Program-made: the position numbers and the translations under genes
From: JAUWCL01 sp964599375
GTDB taxonomy: Bacteria > Krumholzibacteriota > Krumholzibacteriia > Krumholzibacteriales > Krumholzibacteriaceae
Length of the DNA stretch: 64,000 nt
NCBI GenBank assembly: GCA_964599375.1
Contig: CAZREW010000001.1
Span: 62,001 to 126,000 of the forward strand
Reading direction: 5' to 3'
Shown here: positions 51,388 to 58,627 of the stretch, one piece after another
Layout of the letters: every line of letters begins with the position of its first letter
Position numbering within the stretch: position 1 is the stretch's first letter
The notes under the pieces: generated by a model
Seen by the model: the letters and a program-made list of their open reading frames with translations, nothing else
Databases searched by the model: none
Told to the model about the DNA's origin: nothing

Positions 51388-53583
51388 CTACCGCAGAAGG
51401 ATCATCTTCCTGGTCATCTCCTGGTCAGCTGTCCTGAGCTTGTAGAAGTAGACGCCCGAAGAAAGGCCCTTCGCGTTGAAACCAACATCGTAACTGCCTG
51501 CCGACATCTCCTTGTTCAGAATCGTCGCAACGACCCTTCCGGCCACGTCGTATACGTTCAGCGATACGAAGCCGTCCCTGTCGAGCGAGAAACTTATCGT
51601 CGTCGACGGGTTGAAGGGGTTGGGATAGTTCTGGTTGAGAACGAACGGAAGGCTCATCGGCGTATCGCCTGTGGGCGAATTGTCCCAGTACTGGATCATC
51701 GCCTGGTAGCAGCCGATGTAGAGCTTGTTCGTCGAGCTGTTCAGGTAGATCGAGTAGATGTCATCAGACGGTGTCTCGAGAACGGGAGCCATATCGGTCC
51801 AGGTCACTCCGCCGTCGACACTCTCGCGCGCTGTCTGGTCGTACCCGGCTATATAGCCGTGGCCGTTCAGCGTGTTGAAAAAGACATCCATCAGCTCGAC
51901 TGTTGTCGTCCACGAGGGCTGCTCCAGCCAGTTCGCGCCGCCGTCGACCGACTTGGCGATCGTGCCGTTGTCGCCTACGGCCCACGCGGTCAATCCGTCG
52001 ACCATGAAGACCTTTTCGATGTCGTTGGTCGTCGAAGCGATGTCCTCTGTCCCCTGGGTCCAGTTGAGGCCGCCGTTCACCGTGCGGAAGAAGGCGATGT
52101 TGTCGGCTCCTATCACACCGAACTTGGACTGGCCGGGAGCGAAATTGACGTCGTTGAACTGCTGGCCCCAGACATTGTGCCAGATCGTGGTGCGCGTGAC
52201 GCCTCCGTCATCGGTCGTGTAGATCACGTCGTCGCCGCCGAGCTCGCCTACGAGGATCCCGTTGTCGGCGTCGAACCAGTGCATGCCGTAGATGCCGTCG
52301 GCAAGCGCCGTCACGGTATACATCTCGGTCCATGTGTCGCCGTCATCGGTCGACTTGGCGAGGAAGTCATAGCCGGCGCTCGCGTAGAGCACACCGTCGA
52401 TGTAGAAGATGTCCTGTAAGTTGGGAGCGTATCCGTTGGGCGAAAGGACAACGGGGGCAGTCCAGTCGCTGTCCCCGACCTTCTTCATGAAGAGGCCTTT
52501 GCCTCCTACCGCGAACGTCGTCGTCCCATTGTGCGTGAATCTCAAGATCCCGCGGAAGCCGAAGCTCGCTGTGTAGAGAAAGTCCCAGGTATAGCCCTTG
52601 TCGTCCGATTTGGCGATGGTGCCGTCGTCGCCCACGGCGAAGACCGTGTTGGTCCCCGGAACCACCGCGCAGGCATTCAGGCCGTCGCCGGTGAACTCCT
52701 TGACGCGCGCCCAGTCGGCGTAGGTCGCGCCGCTGTGGATGTTGGGCGCCGCGAAACCGGAGCCGCCACCGACAATGATGACTTCGCCGTCATCGAACAT
52801 CGAGATGCCGTAGCCGTAGGCGTACGTGTTCCACGGATACGAGGCATTGGGCACGTTCCACGTCGCGCCGGCATCGGTAGAGACGATAAGGATCGTCGGC
52901 TGGTATCCGACCATCGAGCCCCAGCCGGTAGCTACCGCGGTCGTGTCGTCGATCGTAAATATCCTCTCGATGTCGGTCCTCGTATAGGGATAGGGACCGA
53001 GGTTCACCGAAGCGGCCGACCAGTTGGCGCCGCCGTCAGTCGAGTAGGCGATACCGGCGCCGTCGAGAGCGACGTAACCGTTGTTCGCATCCGCGAAGCT
53101 GACGCTGTTGACGTCATCGGTAAACGTTCCCGAAAGCACCCAGGTAACGCCGTTGTCGGTGGTGTAGTAGAGGTTGTTGTCGTCGTTACCGGCCCAGCCG
53201 CTGTTGCCCACGAAGTACACGTCGTTGAACGTGCTCGTCGTGAGGACGCCGCTCTGGGCGTGAACGTTCCAGTTCGTGCCGCCGTCGGTCGTCGAGATGA
53301 TCGTGCCGCTCGCGCCTACCGCCCATCCCTCGGTCGCCGATTTGAAGAAGACGCCGTTTAGAGTGGCGGTGGTGTTGGATGTCTGCTGGGCCCATGTGCT
53401 TCCGCCGTCCGTGGTCTTCATTATCATGCCACTTCCGCCTACCATGTAGCCGACGGTCGATGACGGGAAAACGATCGCGTTGTAAGTATCGGAATTGCCT
53501 CTCTGGTACTCGACCGTCCACTGGGCGCTGGCGGGCCCTGCGAGCAGGAGCAACAGAGCGATACAACAGCTGATTAATCTCAT
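51388..53583 (-). CDS. Secreted YCF48/BNR-repeat beta-propeller with C-terminal sorting domain
   Basis: The 731-residue protein has a signal peptide (about 1-21, GPASAQ) and at least ten YCF48/BNR-type repeats, each with a Gly-x-x-G and T[ST]DGG.[TN]W motif: MIMKTTDGGSTWAQQTS, TIISTTDGGTNWNVHAQ, LYYTTDNGVTWVLSG, TIAKSDDKGYTWDF, TIAKSVDGGANWLEQPS. Such repeats form propellers used in surface binding or, in plants, in photosystem assembly. It ends with the FlgD/T9SS-type domain (NQNYPNPFNPSTTISFSLDR ... EMTRKMILLR), like two proteins of the glucan locus. AGGAGGTG lies six bases upstream of the ATG at 53583, so I did not use the GTG at 53592. Function unknown beyond being exported. Confidence 0.88.
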   Translation of the reverse strand: MRLISCCIALLLLLAGPASAQWTVEYQRGNSDTYNAIVFPSSTVGYMVGGSGMIMKTTDGGSTWAQQTSNTTATLNGVFFKSATEGWAVGASGTIISTTDGGTNWNVHAQSGVLTTSTFNDVYFVGNSGWAGNDDNNLYYTTDNGVTWVLSGTFTDDVNSVSFADANNGYVALDGAGIAYSTDGGANWSAASVNLGPYPYTRTDIERIFTIDDTTAVATGWGSMVGYQPTILIVSTDAGATWNVPNASYPWNTYAYGYGISMFDDGEVIIVGGGSGFAAPNIHSGATYADWARVKEFTGDGLNACAVVPGTNTVFAVGDDGTIAKSDDKGYTWDFLYTASFGFRGILRFTHNGTTTFAVGGKGLFMKKVGDSDWTAPVVLSPNGYAPNLQDIFYIDGVLYASAGYDFLAKSTDDGDTWTEMYTVTALADGIYGMHWFDADNGILVGELGGDDVIYTTDDGGVTRTTIWHNVWGQQFNDVNFAPGQSKFGVIGADNIAFFRTVNGGLNWTQGTEDIASTTNDIEKVFMVDGLTAWAVGDNGTIAKSVDGGANWLEQPSWTTTVELMDVFFNTLNGHGYIAGYDQTARESVDGGVTWTDMAPVLETPSDDIYSIYLNSSTNKLYIGCYQAMIQYWDNSPTGDTPMSLPFVLNQNYPNPFNPSTTISFSLDRDGFVSLNVYDVAGRVVATILNKEMSAGSYDVGFNAKGLSSGVYFYKLRTADQEMTRKMILLR

Positions 53584-53706
53584 GTAAGCCACCTCCTGTA
53601 CTGCTGTATCAGATTCTTGTAAACAGGGGAATTTAGCCTTCGAACCTTGTTACCCGGAAGTTCACCTCCTTCACGTATCTTTCAGAACACCTTTTAAGGC
53701 TTTACG

Positions 53707-53732
53707 ATTATAACATATTTGTCAAAATATGT
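53707..53732 (-). promoter_or_regulatory. -10 element with overlapping inverted repeat upstream of the propeller gene
   Basis: On the minus strand a perfect TATAAT (53712-53707) is preceded directly by ACATATTT-TGAC-AAATATGT (53732-53713), an 8-bp perfect inverted repeat. No good -35 is found at 16-18 bases. A regulator dimer bound to this repeat would cover the -35/-10 spacer. The stretch 53584-53741 holds nothing else. Confidence 0.45.
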
Positions 53733-53741
53733 TTACACATT

Positions 53742-55232
53742 TCAATTCATGTACTTGGTAAACCAGACGGCGGCGCCCATCCTCTGCCTTTCCTGGTCGG
53801 AATAATCCGCTGTCCCCAGCCCGTATTCGACGTGCAGATCGACCTTCCAGCCGTTCACGAAGGCGCCGATCCCGCCTGTGACCCTCGATATGTCGATGTT
53901 CCTCGGAAGCTTTATCCACCTGTCGATCGGGTAGTCTGTGTACTCGTACCCGGCCCTGAACGAGTAGACGTTCGATATGTTCTTCTCGACCGCGAACCGC
54001 CCTGTCTGCGAGAGCTGGTCGGCCTTGCGGTAGAGGTTCGCCCCGTTGTCCCAGACCTCGATGTCGTACTGCTCGGCCGTGTACTCGCCGATGAGAAGCA
54101 GGTCCACGGCCGATATCCAGTACGAGAGGCCGAGCCCCGCCGAGTACATCGCGTAGGGATTGTCGTAGAGAAGGACGTCGCTGAAGTCGGGCCTGACGCC
54201 CCATCCGTCGTTCGTCAGGTATCTCGCGCTGAAGCCGACGGCGAGCGGCATCCCGGCAGGTGTCCACCTGCCGCGCAGCTGAGCGTCGAAAAGATCCTCT
54301 TTCCAGTACCCTTTCGGGTACTGCCTCGAGGCGTTGTATTTCACTTCTGTCTCGCTGAAGCCGCCCTTGACGATCAGGCCGGCCTTTAGGTCGTCTCCCA
54401 TGTAGAACCCCTGCAGGTCGACGTAGTGGCCGATCTCGATCTCTCCGATCGAGTAGCTGCTGAATGCCCTGACCTCGTAGATCGCGTCGCCCGAGTATCC
54501 CTGGATCACGTTGTCGTATCCCTCGTCCGGCTTGGCGAAGTTTGTCCTGTTCTGGTCCCTCACCGGCCTGTACCCGAGGCCGAATGCCCATCTCTCCGAA
54601 GGCTTCCAGGCAAGGCCCAGTATCGCCCCTGAATAGTTATGCACGATCTGGGGCCTCGTGTAGACCTGCTTGAGCCCCGTGCTGAGATTGTAGTCGAGCC
54701 CGGCTCCTATCCATAGGTTCTCGACGAGCCTGAAGCCCCAGTCTATGCTCGCCCGCGGCCCGTAGTAGTCGAAGTCTCCCGTGGTCTTGTCGTTGAGATA
54801 GAACGGGTCGTTATACTGGTCTATCTCGAGGTTACGATAGACCTCGCGATCGAGCAGCCGCTGGTAATCGATGTAGCCCCTGACGGTCTGCCTGTCGCTG
54901 AGCCGCTTGTTTCCCGCCACTCCGATGAAAAAATCGTTGATCAGGTGCGGATCGAATTCGCGCCTTAGGTCGCCCTTGGTCTCGAACAGGCTTCCGTTGA
55001 ACCTGAGGAACTGCAGCTCGTAATCGTTGTGCAGCCACGCCGGATTGCGCCCGAAATCAAACGGGTTGATCTGGTTGTCCCTGTCCTCAAGAGCGAGGCG
55101 CGCGTTCGCTAGGGACTCGATCCTTATCCCGTCCCCGAGAGCCGGTGCCGTCAGAATGACGGGCGCCGCCACCACGGCGAGCGCGGCCAGTAGTGACATC
55201 CTGCATCTGATCATTCTCTCATTCTCCTTCAT
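53742..55232 (-). CDS. DUF6850-like outer-membrane beta-barrel protein
   Basis: The 496-residue protein has a signal peptide (about 1-33, TAPALGD) and a barrel of alternating strands: YELQFLRFNGSLFETKGD, RQTVRGYIDYQRLLDREVY, GDFDYYGPRASIDWGFRLVE, YSGAILGLAWKPSERWAFGL, GVRPDFSDVLLYDNPYAMY, and GWKVDLHVEYGLG. It resembles the DUF6850 barrels of Bacteroidota, which sit with DUF4876 proteins and TonB receptors; here the same trio appears, which supports the call. The start is 9 bases after the stop of the last DUF4876-like gene. It is the last gene of the operon. Probably a companion porin or receptor partner; no ligand is known. Confidence 0.75.
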   Translation of the reverse strand: MKENERMIRCRMSLLAALAVVAAPVILTAPALGDGIRIESLANARLALEDRDNQINPFDFGRNPAWLHNDYELQFLRFNGSLFETKGDLRREFDPHLINDFFIGVAGNKRLSDRQTVRGYIDYQRLLDREVYRNLEIDQYNDPFYLNDKTTGDFDYYGPRASIDWGFRLVENLWIGAGLDYNLSTGLKQVYTRPQIVHNYSGAILGLAWKPSERWAFGLGYRPVRDQNRTNFAKPDEGYDNVIQGYSGDAIYEVRAFSSYSIGEIEIGHYVDLQGFYMGDDLKAGLIVKGGFSETEVKYNASRQYPKGYWKEDLFDAQLRGRWTPAGMPLAVGFSARYLTNDGWGVRPDFSDVLLYDNPYAMYSAGLGLSYWISAVDLLLIGEYTAEQYDIEVWDNGANLYRKADQLSQTGRFAVEKNISNVYSFRAGYEYTDYPIDRWIKLPRNIDISRVTGGIGAFVNGWKVDLHVEYGLGTADYSDQERQRMGAAVWFTKYMN

Positions 55233-55241
55233 CGATTCCTG

Positions 55242-56369
55242 CTATTGCCAGCCGGGTGACGGCGGCTGCGTATTCTCAAAATCGAAAGTGCTGTTGTTCG
55301 AGTCGAGTCCCGGGAACCTGCGCTGCACCGAGGTCGCGCTGTACTTGGCCATGCCGTTCCCTGCGAGCCCCGCGTCGACACGCAGAGTCAGGTACCTTGT
55401 CGTAACCGTCGTGTTGGACGAGTACTCGACCCCGTCGACGACAGTGCTAAGCGGCACGTGTATGTATTCCTTCATCGCGTTCATGCTCGGATCGAAATGC
55501 TCAACATACTCCCATTCCTCCCCCGTGGCGATGAACACCCCTGTACGCCCTACGTTGAGCTGGAAATCATTCTCATAGTTCGAGAGGGGCAGGAGGTTCG
55601 GCACGCCCGGCGCATCGTAATCGCTGCCCAGCGGGTTAAAGAACTCCCAGTCGGCGTCCCGCAGATCGACGCAGAGAGCTCCCCCGTAAGCGGTATGGTT
55701 GGTGGCGTCGCCGGCGAGCACCAGAAACTCCTCCGGGGCCAGCGGTATCGTCCGCGTGACCCCAGACTCGCCGGGAAAGGCAAAGACATAGTATGCCAGC
55801 GCGTAATCAACGGTCTCGAGTCCGATGATGTTGATCACGTCATCGGACTGGGCCGTGCGGCAGACGATATATCCATCGAGCCAGAGGGTATCGGCCGAGG
55901 AGTTGTACAGCTCGATGAACTGGTCGTAGTAGTAGAATCTCCCGTAGTTGCACCCGCAGTAGTAGATCTCGTTCATGGTAAGCGGCGATGCCTTCTTGTA
56001 GTCCATGAATACCGTGTCGTCGGTCTGCGGGTCGTAAAGGACGGAAAGTTCCTTCTGCCCGAGGATCGTGTAGTTCTCCTCCATGTTGATAAGCTCGGCC
56101 TGCAGCATGTAAGTGCCCGCCACCAGGCCGTCCAGCCTGGCGAACCCGCCGGGGCCGGTCTCGAAGACCCGCTCATACTGGCTTGTCGAGCTGCTCACCC
56201 TTATGGTGGCGCCCTCGATCCCGACCCACCCGCCCTGGACTCCCGAAGTGTCGACCGCGTAGAGCATTATATTGTTATTCCCGTCGGGCACTGTCGGCTT
56301 CTCCCTGCCGCAGGAAAAGGCCAGGCCGAGGAGTATCAAGAGTGCTGTTATGACGGCTCTTGTCTTCAT
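55242..56369 (-). CDS. DUF4876-like lipoprotein, copy 3
   Basis: The 375-residue protein has a lipoprotein signal (LGLAFSCGREKP, Cys at residue 20), a carboxypeptidase-regulatory-like beta domain (about 48-110: GATIRVSSSTSQYERVFETG, PGGFARLDGLVAGTYMLQAE), then a lamin-tail/DUF4876-like domain with MNEIYYCGCNYGRFYYYDQF, IELYNSSADTLWLDGYIVC, ADWEFFNPLGSDYDAPGVPN and LTLRVDAGLAGNGMAKYS, ending in NNSTFDFENTQPPSPGW. It is the most diverged of three tandem paralogues in this operon (15 bases after copy 2). These are outer-membrane, probably surface, lipoproteins working with the TonB receptor; ligand unknown. Confidence 0.8.
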   Translation of the reverse strand: MKTRAVITALLILLGLAFSCGREKPTVPDGNNNIMLYAVDTSGVQGGWVGIEGATIRVSSSTSQYERVFETGPGGFARLDGLVAGTYMLQAELINMEENYTILGQKELSVLYDPQTDDTVFMDYKKASPLTMNEIYYCGCNYGRFYYYDQFIELYNSSADTLWLDGYIVCRTAQSDDVINIIGLETVDYALAYYVFAFPGESGVTRTIPLAPEEFLVLAGDATNHTAYGGALCVDLRDADWEFFNPLGSDYDAPGVPNLLPLSNYENDFQLNVGRTGVFIATGEEWEYVEHFDPSMNAMKEYIHVPLSTVVDGVEYSSNTTVTTRYLTLRVDAGLAGNGMAKYSATSVQRRFPGLDSNNSTFDFENTQPPSPGWQ

Positions 56370-56384
56370 ATCTTCATTTCATCT

Positions 56385-57500
56385 TCACTGCGCGTGCGAA
56401 TATCCGACCGTAGGACGCTCTATCAGGTCGAAATCGAACGTCGAGTTGTTCACATCCACGCCGATCTCGCGCCGCTCGGTCGATTCACCGCTGTATTTCG
56501 CGCACCCCAGGCCGGCGAATCCCGCGTCGACGCGCATCGTGAGGTACTTGGTCTTATCGGCGCTGGTCGCGTACTCGACTCCGTCTATGACCGAATAGAG
56601 AGGAAGGGCGATCCTTATCGAGCCCTCGATCTCGTTTACCCAATAATCTTCTCCCGTCGTCAGGACGACGGCGTCGTGGCCGAGGTTTATCATGTAATCG
56701 GTCCTGCTCGAGGGATGGATGCTGACAATGTTCGGTATGCCCGGCACGTCGTAATCGCTCCCGAGCGGATTGAAGCATTCCCAGTCGGCATGAGAGAGAT
56801 CTGCGCCATTATTCGCGTAGGCCGAGTGGTCGATCGCGTCCGCCGCTATGACGACGAACTGCCCCGGGGAAATCGGATACTGCCTCCCGGTGACCGGCTC
56901 ACCGGGGAACTGGAAAGCGTATACGGCCCTGACGTAGTCGATCTCCTCGATATCGGTAAGGTTCGCCGAGGAATTTCTCGTGATGATGCAGCCGTCGAGA
57001 AATAGTGTGTCCTGCGACGAGTTATAGAGCTCGACGTACTGGTCGTAGAAGTAGAACTTCGAGTAGTCGCATCCACAGTAGTATACCTCGTTGATCATCA
57101 GCGAGTTGACGGTCACAGTGCTCAGATAGAGCGTGTCCGCGACCGTTCCTTCACCGGCAACACGGATATCGGCGAACCCGGTGAAGACCTTCTTCTGCGC
57201 TCCGAGAACGAGCTCGCGCCTGGCGAACACTGTATATTCGCCGGCGGCAAGCCCCGAGAAGCCTGCTACACCCCGGCTGTCCGACTCGCTCGCGTCGACA
57301 TACTCGTGCGTGCGAGCCTGGATGCTGACCTTAGCCCCCGGCAGGACCGCCGGCTCCCCCGGGACGGAGCCCGGCATGGTCCCCGTCGTATCGACGAGAA
57401 AAAGAGCGATAGAGCCTTCACCGTCAGGGGCCATTGGTTTCTCCCCGCCGCATGAGGCAAAAAAGATCAGGGCCGTTATAAAAAGCGCCTTCTTCATCAT
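56385..57500 (-). CDS. DUF4876-like lipoprotein, copy 2
   Basis: The 371-residue protein has a lipoprotein signal (IFFASCGGEKP) and the same two-part layout as its neighbours: GAKVSIQARTHEYVDASES and GEYTVFARRELVLGAQKKVF (regulatory-like beta domain), then INEVYYCGCDYSKFYFYDQY, VELYNSSQDTLFLDGCIITR, ADWECFNPLGSDYDVPGIPN, LTMRVDAGFAGLGCAKYSGE and NNSTFDFDLIERPTVGY. It is clearly closer to copy 1 than to copy 3. The ATG at 57500 overlaps the stop of copy 1 by one base (TGATG); a second ATG follows directly. Strong conservation of the NE[IV]YYCG and FNPLGSDYD blocks marks the probable functional surface. Confidence 0.82.
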   Translation of the reverse strand: MMKKALFITALIFFASCGGEKPMAPDGEGSIALFLVDTTGTMPGSVPGEPAVLPGAKVSIQARTHEYVDASESDSRGVAGFSGLAAGEYTVFARRELVLGAQKKVFTGFADIRVAGEGTVADTLYLSTVTVNSLMINEVYYCGCDYSKFYFYDQYVELYNSSQDTLFLDGCIITRNSSANLTDIEEIDYVRAVYAFQFPGEPVTGRQYPISPGQFVVIAADAIDHSAYANNGADLSHADWECFNPLGSDYDVPGIPNIVSIHPSSRTDYMINLGHDAVVLTTGEDYWVNEIEGSIRIALPLYSVIDGVEYATSADKTKYLTMRVDAGFAGLGCAKYSGESTERREIGVDVNNSTFDFDLIERPTVGYSHAQ

Positions 57501-58627
57501 CAAGGATCCAGATGCGACCATCCGGGCGTCGGCGAAGGCAGCAGGATGAAGTCGAATGTCGAGTTGTTGACATCCATCCCCGTCTCGCGCCGTTCAGTCG
57601 ACTGCATGCTGTACTTCGTGCAGCCGAGCCCGGCGAATCCCGCATCGACGCGGACCGTCAGCTCCTTCGTCGCGTCAGAGTTAGTGGCGTATTCAACGCC
57701 GTCGATCACGGTGTAGAGAGGCAGGGCGACCCTTATCCTCTCGTAACCCGCGCTGTTTATGTACGATTCGTAGGAGTATTCCTCTCCCGTAGCGAAGACG
57801 ATAGCGTTGTGGGAGACATTTATCATGAAATCGATCCCGCTCTCGGGATGGATGCTCACGACATTGGGCACCCCAGGCACGTCGTAATCGCTTCCCAGCG
57901 GGTTGAAGAACTCCCAGTCCGCGCCGGAGAGATCGACCGCGTGCGCGTATTTCGAATGGTCCACCGCGTCGGCTGCCACTACTACGAGCTGTCCGGGATA
58001 TATCGGGTACTGCGTGCCCATGACAGGCGTCCCCGGGAACTGGAATGCATATATCGCCCGGACGTAGTCGATCGACTCGAGGTCGCCCTCGACCGTCGGG
58101 AAGTTCCTCGTGAGAATGCATCCGTCGAGGAAAAGCGTGTCCTGAGAGGAATTGTAGAGCTCGACAAACTGGTCGTAGAAGTAGAACTTCGAGTAGTCGC
58201 CTCCGCAGTAATAGATCTCGTTTATCATAAGAGCGTTGACGGTGACTATGCTCACGAAGATCGTATCGGCGACCGTTTCCGGCCCCGGCACATAGACGTC
58301 TATAAACCCTGTGAAGACCTTCTTCTGCGCGCCGAGCGGGAGCTCCATGCGCGCGAAGAGCGAGTACTCTCCGGCGGGCAGCCCCGTGAAATCGGCCTCG
58401 CCGCCGTCCGCATCCGTCACTTCCACAAACTCGTGCGTCCTCGCCTGAAGGCTCACGCTCGCCCCGTAGACTACGGCAGGCACTCCCGGGGTAGAGCCGG
58501 GGATCGTCCCGGTGGTGTCGGCTATGAACACGCTTATTATCCCTTCGCCGTCCGGCATGGTCGGCTTGTCGCCGGCGCAGCCCTGGATGACCAGGAGGGT
58601 AGCAAAGATGAGGATAGAGCTTTTCAT
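57500..58627 (-). CDS. DUF4876-like lipoprotein, copy 1
   Basis: The 375-residue protein has a lipoprotein signal (LLVIQGCAGDKP, Cys at residue 17). It shows GASVSLQARTHEFVEVTDAD, GEYSLFARMELPLGAQKKVF, INEIYYCGGDYSKFYFYDQF, VELYNSSQDTLFLDGCILTR, ADWEFFNPLGSDYDVPGVPN and a closing NNSTFDFILLPSPTPGW. The ATG overlaps the stop of the TonB-dependent receptor by one base (TGATG). DUF4876 proteins are known mainly from Bacteroidota, usually one per receptor; here there are three. They may present a ligand to the receptor as SusD does for SusC, but they share no SusD fold. Confidence 0.83.
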   Translation of the reverse strand: MKSSILIFATLLVIQGCAGDKPTMPDGEGIISVFIADTTGTIPGSTPGVPAVVYGASVSLQARTHEFVEVTDADGGEADFTGLPAGEYSLFARMELPLGAQKKVFTGFIDVYVPGPETVADTIFVSIVTVNALMINEIYYCGGDYSKFYFYDQFVELYNSSQDTLFLDGCILTRNFPTVEGDLESIDYVRAIYAFQFPGTPVMGTQYPIYPGQLVVVAADAVDHSKYAHAVDLSGADWEFFNPLGSDYDVPGVPNVVSIHPESGIDFMINVSHNAIVFATGEEYSYESYINSAGYERIRVALPLYTVIDGVEYATNSDATKELTVRVDAGFAGLGCTKYSMQSTERRETGMDVNNSTFDFILLPSPTPGWSHLDP

